Assembly: GCA_022824465.1 (NCBI GenBank)
Contig: JAJDZV010000007.1
Span: 271,733 to 335,732, forward strand
Direction: 5' to 3'
Length of the DNA stretch: 64,000 nt
Source of the DNA: Anaerolineae bacterium
GTDB lineage: Bacteria; Chloroflexota; Anaerolineae; Aggregatilineales; Phototrophicaceae
Made by a program: the position numbers and the translations under genes. This document shows positions 43,958 to 52,650 of this stretch, one piece after another (within the stretch, counting starts at the first letter, position 1; each line of letters begins with the position of its first letter). The notes beneath the pieces are model-generated. The model was not told the origin of the DNA. It did not search any database and saw nothing but the letters and a program-made list of their open reading frames with translations.

Positions 43958-45472
43958 TCACTTGTCAGCCGCCATCGACTGATAGATTGGGCGCAGCGCG
44001 CGATACAAGTCACCATAGAGGTCTAGTTGTCGCCGATAATGCGCCCGCCGGTCCGCGCGCGGCTCGAATGTTTTGCGCGGTTTTATGAGGTTTGCCGCCG
44101 CCTCGTTCAAGCTGCTGTATACGCCGGTCGCCCAGCCGGCCAACATGGCGACGCCCAAGCTGGCCGCTTCCGATGTGTGAATAATCGTCACCGGCAAATC
44201 GGTGATATCGGCTTTGATCTGCATCCAGCGTTCGGATCGCGCGCCGCCGCCAATCGCGGTAAGGGCATTGATGGGCACTCCGCTCTGGTTCAGCCCGCGG
44301 ATGCCCAGCGCCTGTTCGAAGGTCAGTCCTTCGAGAATCGCCGCAACGATGTCTTTACGCCGCGTGTCAAAGTTCATGCCGATCAAGGCGCCGGATGCCA
44401 ATGGATCTTCGTGGTAGGTTCCGCTGCCGACGAAATATGGCAGCAGCAGCAGGCGCGCGGGCGCGTCGTCGATCTGTTCGACGATCACATCGTAGACATC
44501 GCGGTCCGCGGCCGCGGCGATAGCGCGTTCAGCCGCCGCCAATTCGTCCCGATACCAGCGCAGCAGTCGGCCGCCGGTCTGGTTGCCGCTTAAGGCGATG
44601 AAGAGCCCGGGCGCGGCATGCGGGTAACAAGAGATATGATATTCCAACATTTCCAGGCGCGGCTCATCAGTGACGGCGACCAGCGCTTCAGTCGTCCCGA
44701 TAGCGAGCATGGCGCGCCCCGGTTGCAGCACCCCGGCGCCCAATGCCCCTGCCGGTTGATCGTGCCCGCCTGTAACGACCTTCACATTCCGCCTTGTGAA
44801 GCCCAGGTCAGCCGCCAATTTGGACGGAATCTCGCCGATGACGGCGCCGCTCGGCACGGCGCGCGCGAGCTGATCGCGGCGTACGCTGCCCGCCGCCAGC
44901 AGTTCATCCGACCAATCGAGTTTGCGCACATCAAGCGCCAGCGTCCGCGCCGCCATGCTGTAGTCGATAGCCGGTTCCACACCGAGCTTCCAAGCGACAA
45001 AGTCGACATAGCAGAGATACTTCCAGGTCTGCTCGAGGATTTCGGGCGCATGATCCCGCCACCAGAGCACTTTGGGCAGGGTGTAAATGGTGCTCATCGG
45101 TTGGCCCGTAAGGGTGTAGATATATTCCGCGCCCAGGGCGGCTGCCATCTCGGCGGTCTGCGCCCGATTGCGGGTGTCTGAGCTAATCGGGCTATTGGCC
45201 AGGATACGACCGTCGTGGGCTATTGGCGTCATCGCCTCGCCCTGGGAGGAGATTGCGAGCGCGCTGACCGGGTCATGCGCAATTAGGGCGTTCGCCTCGC
45301 GCAGGCAGTCGCGGACATCCCGCCAGACTCGTTCCGGGTCGAGCTCATACCAGCCCGGCTGCGGGACAATAAGCGGGTATTCCCGGGCGGCCTGCGCCAA
45401 TACGACGCCGGACTCGTCGAAAGCTACCACCTTGCAGCCGGTCGTGCCGACATCAATGCCCATCAAGCTCAT
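43958..45472 (-). CDS. FGGY-family carbohydrate kinase (second copy)
   Basis: 504 aa. Phosphate loop GIDVGTTGCKVVAFDESG at the N-terminus; WRDV, SSQGE, and the C-terminal ATP-binding motif AIGGGARSERWMQI with VTGGHDQPAGALGAG place it in the xylulokinase/gluconokinase branch. It differs clearly from the copy at 631-2154. Located directly behind the second sugar importer (60-base gap), so it likely phosphorylates that importer's sugar after entry. Confidence 0.9.
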   Translation of the reverse strand: MSLMGIDVGTTGCKVVAFDESGVVLAQAAREYPLIVPQPGWYELDPERVWRDVRDCLREANALIAHDPVSALAISSQGEAMTPIAHDGRILANSPISSDTRNRAQTAEMAAALGAEYIYTLTGQPMSTIYTLPKVLWWRDHAPEILEQTWKYLCYVDFVAWKLGVEPAIDYSMAARTLALDVRKLDWSDELLAAGSVRRDQLARAVPSGAVIGEIPSKLAADLGFTRRNVKVVTGGHDQPAGALGAGVLQPGRAMLAIGTTEALVAVTDEPRLEMLEYHISCYPHAAPGLFIALSGNQTGGRLLRWYRDELAAAERAIAAAADRDVYDVIVEQIDDAPARLLLLPYFVGSGTYHEDPLASGALIGMNFDTRRKDIVAAILEGLTFEQALGIRGLNQSGVPINALTAIGGGARSERWMQIKADITDLPVTIIHTSEAASLGVAMLAGWATGVYSSLNEAAANLIKPRKTFEPRADRRAHYRRQLDLYGDLYRALRPIYQSMAADK

Positions 45473-45532
45473 GTAAACCCCTAGGTCTAATCCCGCCTCT
45501 ATGCAGCGGAATGGACGTCAAAATGATGCGCT

Positions 45533-46354
45533 TTATCCCCGCACCGCGCCGGCGGTCAGACCGCTGACCATGAAGCGCTGCATCAAATAATAGACGATGA
45601 TGACCGGCAGCGTGATAAGCGTCAAGATGGCGAACATCGGTCCCGGGCGCATCATGAATTGCCCGCTGTAGACCAGCGGCACCAGCGTCAGAGGCTTCAC
45701 GTCGACCGAGTTCATCGTCACCAGCGCAAGGATGAACTCGTTCCAGGAGGTCATGAATTGCCAGATGATCACCACAGCCACGGCGGGCCAGCTGACCGGC
45801 ATCATGACGCGCCAGTAAATGCCCAAACGCGTACAGCCGTCGAGGCGCGCCGCCTCCTCAATCTCGATGGGGAAGCCAGCGAAGAAGCTGCGCAAGACGA
45901 CGATGGCGAAGGGCACGCCCAGCGCGGTATAGGGCAGAATGAGTCCGAGATAACTGTCGTTTAAGCCAAGCGCCTTGTTGATCTGAAAAATCGGCACCAC
46001 CAAGGTCGGGATCGGCAGCATAAGCGTCATGATTAGCAAGTAAAACCATATATCGCGAGCGAAGAATTGCAGGCGCGCCAGGGCAAAAGCCGCCAACGAA
46101 CTGATGACCACGACCAGAACCACTGAAGGGATCGTCACCGCCATGCTGTTGATGAAGTGCATGACGATCTCGGCGTCTTCAAAGACCGTTGCATAGTTCT
46201 TTAAGCTGACGCCCTTTATCAGCAGTCCGCCAAAGCGCGGCGCTCGCTGATCCGGCGGCATGAATGAGACCACCAGCATCATGATAATGGGGACGAGCCA
46301 GATTAGCGCCAAGACGCTGACAAAGGCAAAGGCGAGCGACTTGCCTAGTTTCAC
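45533..46354 (-). CDS. Sugar ABC transporter permease (MalG type), second importer
   Basis: 273 aa starting at GTG 46354, with GGGGGA 5-8 bases upstream. Six hydrophobic segments; EAA loop EEAARLDGCTRLGIYW then MPVSWPA; C-terminus GLTAGAVRG as in the first importer's MalG homologue. Pairs with the permease at 46404 and again has no adjacent ATPase. Confidence 0.93.
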   Translation of the reverse strand: MKLGKSLAFAFVSVLALIWLVPIIMMLVVSFMPPDQRAPRFGGLLIKGVSLKNYATVFEDAEIVMHFINSMAVTIPSVVLVVVISSLAAFALARLQFFARDIWFYLLIMTLMLPIPTLVVPIFQINKALGLNDSYLGLILPYTALGVPFAIVVLRSFFAGFPIEIEEAARLDGCTRLGIYWRVMMPVSWPAVAVVIIWQFMTSWNEFILALVTMNSVDVKPLTLVPLVYSGQFMMRPGPMFAILTLITLPVIIVYYLMQRFMVSGLTAGAVRG

Positions 46355-46403
46355 GCGTCCCCCAATCCGCCGCCCCTACATTTAGACAATATCATAGACA
46401 ATA

Positions 46404-47309
46404 TCATTTGGTTCCAATCGTGAAGCGCGAGCCTAGCACGCTCACCTGGAAGATGCTGGCGCTCAAGGCGATCACAAGCAGAACGACAGCAACCGCCGAG
46501 GCGTAGCCCATGCTCTGCAGCGGGAAGGCTTGCAAGAAAATGTAGGTGGGCAACATTTCGGTGGCGTGGTTGGGGCCGCCCTTGGTGAGCATGAATACGA
46601 GCGCGAAGGTTTGCAGCGTGCCGATGACGCCCAGAAGAATCAAAGTCAGGTGAACGTGTTTGAGCATCGGCACGACGATGTAGCGGATGCGCTGCCGCGC
46701 GCCGGCGCCGTCGACTTCGGCCGCGCTCAAGACCTCTTCGGGCAAGCCCTGCAAGCCGGCCACGTACATCAACATGGAAAAACCGGTCCATTGCCAGACG
46801 TTGACGAAGATGGTGGAAAAGATGGCGATTTTCGGATCGGAGAGATAGGGCTGCTGCAAGAAGCGCAAGTCGGTCTCAAAGGCCAGATCCGCGAGCAAGC
46901 CGCCGAAGGGCGCGTATATCCGCTGCCAGATGATGCCCAGCACGACCGGCGATACGATGGCGGGCATGAAGAATATGATGCGAAAGAGGTTTTGCAGCGG
47001 AATCCCTGAGGTCAGGATGTAGGCCAAGAGGAAGCCGAGAATCATCTGCGGGAAGATCGTCAAGAAGGTCCAGTAGATGGAGTTGCGGATGGAAACGGCG
47101 AAGGCGCGGTCATCGGTGAACATCTCGATGTAATTCTGAATGCCGATGTAAACGGCTTGGTTGATGCCGTCCCAGTCGTAGAGGCTGGCGTTGAAGATGT
47201 AGAAGATGGGATACAAGACGAAGACGACGAACAGGATTATGGCCGGCGCCATGAAGAAAAGACCCTGATTGTCGATCAGCCAGTTGCGTGTTTCTGTGGC
47301 GCCTTTCAC
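46404..47309 (-). CDS. Sugar ABC transporter permease (MalF type), second importer
   Basis: 301 aa from GTG 47309. N-terminal segment LFFMAPAIILFVVFVLYPIF, five further hydrophobic stretches, and the EAA loop LSAAEVDGAGARQRIRYIVVPML. A 132-base gap with a palindromic repeat (47338-47414) separates it from the binding-protein gene. The GTG start lacks a strong ribosome site, which may keep it lower than the binding protein. Confidence 0.92.
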   Translation of the reverse strand: MKGATETRNWLIDNQGLFFMAPAIILFVVFVLYPIFYIFNASLYDWDGINQAVYIGIQNYIEMFTDDRAFAVSIRNSIYWTFLTIFPQMILGFLLAYILTSGIPLQNLFRIIFFMPAIVSPVVLGIIWQRIYAPFGGLLADLAFETDLRFLQQPYLSDPKIAIFSTIFVNVWQWTGFSMLMYVAGLQGLPEEVLSAAEVDGAGARQRIRYIVVPMLKHVHLTLILLGVIGTLQTFALVFMLTKGGPNHATEMLPTYIFLQAFPLQSMGYASAVAVVLLVIALSASIFQVSVLGSRFTIGTK

Positions 47310-47337
47310 AGTCCTGACCTAAATCAGTACTTCGCGG

Positions 47338-47414
47338 TGTAGGGGCAACCCAGTGGGTCGCCCGCAATGATGTTCGCTCTGTTTAGACGGGCGACCTGAT
47401 AGGTCGCCCCTACA
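47338..47414. repeat. Inverted repeat element between binding-protein and permease genes
   Basis: The left arm TGTAGGGGCAACC...GGTCGCCCG (47338-47364) and the reverse complement of the right arm TGTAGGGGCGACC...GGTCGCCCG (47414-47387) match along about 27 bases, forming a long cruciform or hairpin. The ends TGTAGGGGC resemble small palindromic mobile repeats; partial ends such as CCGCCCCTACA occur at 46371-46381. Probably a MITE/REP-like element that inserted in the operon. Confidence 0.6.
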
Positions 47415-47441
47415 GAATGCAATAGCTTAGAGGTTGTCCCA

Positions 47442-48716
47442 CTACATATTGGCGTCTTGCACCATTTGCATGCCTTCAGCCGGGGTCATCTCGCCCGCGG
47501 CGACAGCGGCAAGCGCGTCTTCCAGCGCCTGCTTGACATCCGGGCTCTTGAGCTGCCGCGCGTACTGCACGCTCGCCAGCCAGTCTTCGGTGAAGAGATC
47601 CCAAACCGCTTCCTGGTTCTCCGAACCGAAGGATGCGGGCCGCAAACCGATATAAGCCGGCAAGTCGTTGTAGGTGTTGATCAAGGCTTGCGCGCCAGCG
47701 CCGCTGATCCAGTCGGTGATGACCTTGCAAGCCGCGTCGGGATTGGCCGAGCCGCGCGTGACGCCCATCATGACGTCAATGCCGCCAAGCAAGTCGTCCG
47801 GCGCGCCCATGCCCGTCACATCGGGGAACTTGAAGGGCGCGTATCCCTGCAGGTTCTGATCCAGCGGCGGCGGATCGGGATTGCCCGCCTGCTGCTGCCA
47901 CCAGGCGCCCATCGGGAACATCGCGGCGCGTCCCGCCTGAATCTGCTCGACAGCGGCGGGATAATGCGTCATGCCCAGCGCGCCGATCTGGAAGATGCCG
48001 TCGTCGAAGAGGCGCTTCCACCAGGTCATCGCTTCCACAAAGGCATCATCGGTGAAGCTGGCCATGCCATCTTCCGCCTCATAGATCAAGCCCGGCGCGA
48101 TGTTGTGAATCAGCTGCATATAGACATCGCGGCGGATCCAGCCGTCGCCCGCGCCGATCATGACCGGGGCAATGCCCTGCGCGTTGAACATATCCGCCAG
48201 TTCTTTGAGTTCATCGTAGGTCGTCGGCGGTTCGACACCGGCTTCTTCAAAGATCGGCACGGTGTACCACATATTGATGGTCTGGACGAGTACGGGCAAA
48301 CCGTAGATATTGTCGTCGCCTTCCGGGTTGCCCAGACGCGCCTGTTCAATGCCAACCGGGAAGAACTGATCTTCCCAGTCTTCGCCCCAGGTCGCGACAG
48401 CGCAATCCTGCAAGGGCATCAAATGGTCGCGGTACTGCTGCGTCAGGGCGCCCGGCTCCAGGCCGACAAGGTCCGGCAGCGCGCCGCCAGCCGCCATAGT
48501 CTGCAAGTCCACGAGATACTCAGGATAGTTGGTGATATCCGGCTCGATGCGGATATCGGGATTCTCCGAGTTGAAGGCTTCGATCATCGCTTCGGTCGTG
48601 GCGATCACCGGGCTCCAGGAGCGGAAGCGAACGACGACCTCGTCTTGCGCCAGGGCCGGCACGCTCAAAGCCAGGACGAGCAGCAGCAGAACTGCCAATG
48701 TGAGTTTTCGGTACAT
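47442..48716 (-). CDS. Sugar ABC transporter substrate-binding protein, second importer
   Basis: 424 aa from ATG 48716 (GAGGAG upstream), starting signal peptide MYRKLTLAVLLLLVLALSV with cleavage near ALAQD. Family-1 binding protein: VVVRFRSWSPVIATTEAMIE, a hinge-loop ESNPDI-like FNSENPDIRIE, and GRAAMFPMGAWW. Binds a sugar outside the membrane for permeases 46404/45533. A strong ribosome-site-like AAAGGAGGT lies at 48792-48784 in its leader, not at the start codon. Confidence 0.92.
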   Translation of the reverse strand: MYRKLTLAVLLLLVLALSVPALAQDEVVVRFRSWSPVIATTEAMIEAFNSENPDIRIEPDITNYPEYLVDLQTMAAGGALPDLVGLEPGALTQQYRDHLMPLQDCAVATWGEDWEDQFFPVGIEQARLGNPEGDDNIYGLPVLVQTINMWYTVPIFEEAGVEPPTTYDELKELADMFNAQGIAPVMIGAGDGWIRRDVYMQLIHNIAPGLIYEAEDGMASFTDDAFVEAMTWWKRLFDDGIFQIGALGMTHYPAAVEQIQAGRAAMFPMGAWWQQQAGNPDPPPLDQNLQGYAPFKFPDVTGMGAPDDLLGGIDVMMGVTRGSANPDAACKVITDWISGAGAQALINTYNDLPAYIGLRPASFGSENQEAVWDLFTEDWLASVQYARQLKSPDVKQALEDALAAVAAGEMTPAEGMQMVQDANM

Positions 48717-48848
48717 GTCTAAACTCCTCAATTAGAAACGAACCTTACGAAATGTGAGCGATTCATCTTTTCAATATGCCGATACCTCCTTTCTTAGCTT
48801 CTTAGCGCTGCATTCAATCTCCCATGCGCTACTGATAGCCCGCTTGAC

Positions 48849-49274
48849 TCACGGCTCAGGCCAAACATGAATCGACCAACCATCATCGTCAAAATTCGAC
48901 GCCTCAAGGTAAAACGTACACGCTGGATCCTCATCATCCCAGCGAAGTCTACCCTCTCTAGAGAAGTACATTCTGAACGGTAGTGAATTGCAATGAGAGA
49001 CTTCCGGTTCCTCAATGACGCACCAGGGTCCCATGCCGTTAGTCTCGTACCGATAAAGTCCCGGCGGGAGATCAATTGTGAACGGATTGATGATTCCAGT
49101 ATCCCCCTGCGTCTCACTGCTGATGAAGAATTCATTTTTGGCCGTCACCGACTACGCTTGCGTCCCTCGGATCTCAGCTTGGTCAGGTATCAATGCAACG
49201 GGATTATGAATGGGAATGATCATCGAAATTATGCCGCCCAGAATCCCCGCCAGAAAGCTAATCACGATACTCAT
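48849..49274 (-). pseudogene. Small membrane-anchored protein gene interrupted by an in-frame TAG
   Basis: ATG 49274, with GGAGA 6 bases upstream, opens a frame with an N-terminal membrane segment (MSIVISFLAGILGGIISMII). It meets TAG at 49154-49152 after 40 codons and then continues in the same frame from GTG 49148 to 48849. The second part (99 aa) reads like a folded domain: INPFTIDLPPGLYRYE, CTFYLEASNFDDDGWSIHVW. The two halves fit a signal-anchored beta-sandwich protein broken by one stop. Alternatives: two small genes, or stop-codon readthrough. Protein family unknown. Confidence 0.5.
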
Positions 49275-49313
49275 CAGCTTCTCCAAAATCACTCAGTTTT
49301 TCAGCGCTACGGG

Positions 49314-49973
49314 CTACCCAACCAAGCGGTCGTGATAGTGCTTGGGAATCAGATGCGGTTCGCCGTGCTGCAGCGCCATGTGGTGGAGCTGCGCCGAAAT
49401 CTCGACCATGACCGTGCAGTGGATCGCCTTCCGCAAGCTGCTGCCGACAGCCAGCATGCCGTGGTTCGCCCAAACCACCGCGTTCTTGTCGCCCATCACT
49501 TCCAGCATATCGTAACCGAATTGGCGCGAGCCACTGGGCGCAAAAGGCATCACCGGCACATCGCCGCGCACATCAATCAAGGCGCCGACGTGCAAGGGCG
49601 CGATCGACTTGTGTAAGACGCCAAAGAGGTTGGTATAGATCGGCTCGGCGTGCACGATACCGCCAGCGTCGGCTCGCCGCTCGTAAACCGCCAGATGCAC
49701 CGGCGCTTCGTGGGATGGCTCGCGCTCGCCCTCGATGACCTGCCCCGCCAGGTCCAGCACCATTACATCGTCCGGCTTTAGCTGGTCGTAAGGGTAGTCG
49801 TGCGGCGTCATCAAGATGTGCCCGCTGGCTGGATCGCGCAGGCTGAGGTTTCCTTGTGTCAGCGGCGCCAAACCGATGCTCGCGAAGAGCGCCGCGCCTT
49901 CAAGCAGCTCCTGCTTCAGCGATAGAAATCCGCTGTTGTCTGCGGCGGAATTCACCATACGCGCTATCCCCAT
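49314..49973 (-). CDS. Class II aldolase/adducin-family protein
   Basis: 219 aa, the normal length for fuculose/ribulose-phosphate aldolase or epimerase-like enzymes. Recognised from GLAPLTQGNLSLRD, the site SHEAPVHLAVY, and VVWANHGMLAVG, which holds the distal metal His. The usual HxH (HTHP) metal pair reads HAEP here (in IVHAEPIY), so one zinc ligand is Glu instead of His, which may alter metal or activity. Start taken as ATG 49973; TTG 49982 is possible. Lies upstream of the second sugar importer on the same strand. Confidence 0.85.
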   Translation of the reverse strand: MGIARMVNSAADNSGFLSLKQELLEGAALFASIGLAPLTQGNLSLRDPASGHILMTPHDYPYDQLKPDDVMVLDLAGQVIEGEREPSHEAPVHLAVYERRADAGGIVHAEPIYTNLFGVLHKSIAPLHVGALIDVRGDVPVMPFAPSGSRQFGYDMLEVMGDKNAVVWANHGMLAVGSSLRKAIHCTVMVEISAQLHHMALQHGEPHLIPKHYHDRLVG

Positions 49974-50122
49974 TTTGATCAATGCGACTCGCCAGACAAG
50001 GGATATTGTAGCGAGCCCGGCAAGAAACGCAAAAGGCGCGTCGCATTTCAGAGGGCATGCGCTTGAAATCTTTTTGCCGCCGATGTCAAAATCGGCAATG
50101 CGGAATCCAACTGACGATAGCC

Positions 50123-50162
50123 CTCAGTGTCCTCGGCGGATAAAATCTCTGTGTTCTCGGTG
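50123..50162. repeat. Short direct repeat in intergenic region
   Basis: CTCAGTGTCCTCGGCG (50123-50138) and CTCTGTGTTCTCGGTG (50147-50162) are related 16-mers 24 bases apart. The pattern resembles the widespread GGACACAGAG-type intergenic repeats of bacterial genomes. It lies between the divergent aldolase and EamA genes. Confidence 0.4.
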
Positions 50163-50275
50163 TTGAGAAACAGTTTGATGCGATTGCCCCGCAGCCTGTC
50201 ATCAGGGAACTAGCCCGCCTTAGCCGCCTGTGCTAGCATCTCGGGATTCTATCCACGCGTCGCCAGGGACTGCCC

Positions 50276-51190
50276 ATGCCCAACAGACGGGCGCTGTTGA
50301 TCATATCAATTATCATCTTCTCGGCTGGCCTGACGCCGATCGCAATCCGCATCGCGCAAAGCGAAGGCATGCCGTCGCTGGTCATCGTCTTCATCCGACT
50401 TTGGCTCGTAACTCTCGGTTTGCTACCGATCATATTGGCTCGCTTTCGAGAAGATCTGGCGCGCCTAAGCCTTGGTCAATGCCTGCTCGCGGCCGTCGCC
50501 GGTTTCTGGCTGGCGCTGAACCTCCTGCTGCTCTTCGTCGCGCTGGAATACACCAGCGTCTTGATGACAAGCCTGCTGCGCCGGACTACGCCGATGTGGA
50601 TCGTCTTGCCGGAGATCTTCATTTTCGGCCTGGTCTTTTCCCGCCGTTTCTGGCTCAGCCTGGTCGTGACCCTCATCGGCGTGACCATGGTCGGTCTCGG
50701 CGGCTTCAGCGCCATTGAAGCGGGCAGCGATCCTTTGCTCGGCGGCGCCTTGGCGCTCTGCGGTTCCTTCTGCTTCGGCGCTTACCTGCTGATCGGGCGG
50801 CGCTTGAACAATCTCATCCCGCCACTGTTATATAGCTTTCTCGTTTTCTTCGCTTCCGCGCTGATCTTGACGGTCTTCGTCGTCTTCAGCCGGACGCCCG
50901 TCATCGGCTATTCCCTCAACAGCTATGTTTGGGCGATCATCGTGACGATCCTGGCGCAAGTATTGGGGCATCTCTTCATGAACATCGCCCTGCAACATTT
51001 CACCGCCACCGCCGTGTCCATCATCTTGCAGGTCGGCGTCGTGCTCAGCGCCGTCATCGCCCAATTTCTATTTGGCGAGATCCCCGCCTTCGCGCAAATC
51101 GTCGGCGGCATATTGGTCATCTATGGCGTCACGGTTGCGACAATCGAGCAGACGCGGGCGAAGTGGAAACGCCAGCCGCAGACAGTGTAA
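50276..51190 (+). CDS. EamA-family (DMT) transporter
   Basis: 304 aa, ten membrane helices in two EamA repeats. The first repeat carries ALEYTSVLMTSLLRRTTPMW, the second the pattern FTATAVSIILQVGVVLSAVI followed by GEIPAFAQIVGGILVIYGV. Differs from the EamA gene at 33422. Substrate unknown. The following metY gene is 95 bases downstream with its own promoter-like sequence, so the two are not certain to be one operon. Confidence 0.92.
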   Translation: MPNRRALLIISIIIFSAGLTPIAIRIAQSEGMPSLVIVFIRLWLVTLGLLPIILARFREDLARLSLGQCLLAAVAGFWLALNLLLLFVALEYTSVLMTSLLRRTTPMWIVLPEIFIFGLVFSRRFWLSLVVTLIGVTMVGLGGFSAIEAGSDPLLGGALALCGSFCFGAYLLIGRRLNNLIPPLLYSFLVFFASALILTVFVVFSRTPVIGYSLNSYVWAIIVTILAQVLGHLFMNIALQHFTATAVSIILQVGVVLSAVIAQFLFGEIPAFAQIVGGILVIYGVTVATIEQTRAKWKRQPQTV

Positions 51191-51231
51191 CGATACAGGT
51201 GGAATTCTATCTCTTATTGCTGCGCCAACTG

Positions 51232-51259
51232 TTGTAGAGTAGCGCGCTAATCATACAAT
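51232..51259 (+). promoter_or_regulatory. Candidate promoter of metY
   Basis: TTGTAG (51232-51237) and TACAAT (51254-51259) with a 16-base spacer, 27 bases before the ATG. No SAM riboswitch-like structure fits in the 95-base gap. Confidence 0.5.
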
Positions 51260-51285
51260 AGAAACCGCTGCAAGGAGCGAAATAC

Positions 51286-52560
51286 ATGAAACTCGAGACC
51301 CAAGCGATCCACGCCGGTTATGAGAGCGAACCCACCACCCATTCCGTCGCCGTGCCGATTTACCAGACCGTCGCCTACGAATTCGACAATGCGCAACACG
51401 GCGCCGACCTCTTCAACCTGGCCGTGCCCGGCAATATCTACACGCGCATCATGAACCCCACTAATGATGTACTGGAGCAGCGCGTCGCGGCGATGGAGGG
51501 CGGCGTCGCCTCGCTGGCGCTGGCATCGGGCCAGGCAGCCATCACCTATTCGATCCTGAATCTTGCCGAAGCCGGCAACAACATAGTCACCGTGCCCCAG
51601 CTCTACGGCGGCACCTGGACGCTCTTCCGCCACATGCTGCCGAAGCTGGGCATTGACGTTCGCTTCGCCGAGGGCGACAGCCCGGACGATCTGGCGAAAC
51701 TCATTGACGATGATACGCGCGCCGTCTTCCTCGAATCGATCGGCAACCCAGCAGGCAATATCCCGGATATGGCCGCCATCGCCGACATGGCGCACGCGCA
51801 CGGCGTGCCCGTCATCGTTGACAACACCGTGCCGACGCCAGCCCTCTGCCGCCCGGTCGAGCATGGCTGCGACATCATCCTGCATTCCATGACCAAGTAC
51901 ATGGGCGGGCATGGCAACAGCATCGCCGGCATCCTGGTCGACGGCGGCATCTTCGACTGGGAGAAACATAGGGAACGCTTCTACATGTTCAGCACGCCCG
52001 AGCCGAGCTATCACGGCGTGGTCTTCACTGAAGCGATGGGTCCGGCGGCATATATCGCCCGCGCGCGCGTCGTCGCCCTGCGCAATACCGGCTCGGCGCT
52101 GAGCCCATTCAACGCCTTCCTGATTATTCAAGGCTTGCAGACATTGTCGCTGCGGATGGAACGACATGTCGAAAACGCGATGGCAGTGGCGAAACACCTC
52201 GAGGGCAGCCCGCAGGTTGACTGGGTCACCTACGCCGGTTTGGAAAGCTCGCCCTATTACGAACTTGCGCAGAAATACACCGGCGGGAAGCCATCGGCGC
52301 TGCTGACCTTCGGCATCAAAGGCGGCTTTGACGCCGGCGTGAAATTCTATGACGCGCTCAAGGTCTTCAAGCGGCTGGTCAATATCGGCGACGCCAAATC
52401 GCTGGCAGCGCATCCCGCCTCGACCACGCACCGCCAACTGACGCCGGAGGAGCAGCTTGCCTCGGGCGTTACCCCGGATACCATCCGACTCTGCATCGGC
52501 ATCGAGCACATTGACGACATCATCGGAGACATCGAACAGGCCTTGGCGGCCGCGCGCTAG
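51286..52560 (+). CDS. metY: O-acetylhomoserine (thiol)-lyase, PLP-dependent
   Basis: 424 aa, the standard length for MetY, which makes homocysteine from O-acetylhomoserine and sulfide (or methionine from methanethiol). N-terminus METQAIHAGYE-like (LETQAIHAGYESEPTTHSVAVPIYQT) is diagnostic. The PLP lysine is in HSMTKYMGGHG, and the Cys/Met-metabolism signature YTRIMNPTNDVLEQR binds the cofactor phosphate from the neighbouring subunit. The end HPASTTHRQLTPEEQ is the usual substrate arginine region (SLxxHPAStTH). AAGGAG sits 8 bases upstream. Confidence 0.96.
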   Translation: MKLETQAIHAGYESEPTTHSVAVPIYQTVAYEFDNAQHGADLFNLAVPGNIYTRIMNPTNDVLEQRVAAMEGGVASLALASGQAAITYSILNLAEAGNNIVTVPQLYGGTWTLFRHMLPKLGIDVRFAEGDSPDDLAKLIDDDTRAVFLESIGNPAGNIPDMAAIADMAHAHGVPVIVDNTVPTPALCRPVEHGCDIILHSMTKYMGGHGNSIAGILVDGGIFDWEKHRERFYMFSTPEPSYHGVVFTEAMGPAAYIARARVVALRNTGSALSPFNAFLIIQGLQTLSLRMERHVENAMAVAKHLEGSPQVDWVTYAGLESSPYYELAQKYTGGKPSALLTFGIKGGFDAGVKFYDALKVFKRLVNIGDAKSLAAHPASTTHRQLTPEEQLASGVTPDTIRLCIGIEHIDDIIGDIEQALAAAR

Positions 52561-52650
52561 CCAGGCGCCCTCGCGTCATGGGTCTATTGGGGGCGGCACA
52601 TCATGTCGCCCCGTCCAATCCCAAACCGTGATAGCCGCTATAATGTAGCT

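Noticed and set aside
47457..48722. 421-codon plus-strand frame
   Set aside because: Antisense to the second sugar-binding protein; no domain or ribosome site.
50045..50078. Intrinsic terminator (ATTTCA/TGAAAT stem followed by CTTTTTG)
   Set aside because: Weak AT stem with mismatches, and no plus-strand gene ends just upstream.
51247..52509. 420-codon minus-strand frame
   Set aside because: Antisense to metY, which has all diagnostic motifs.
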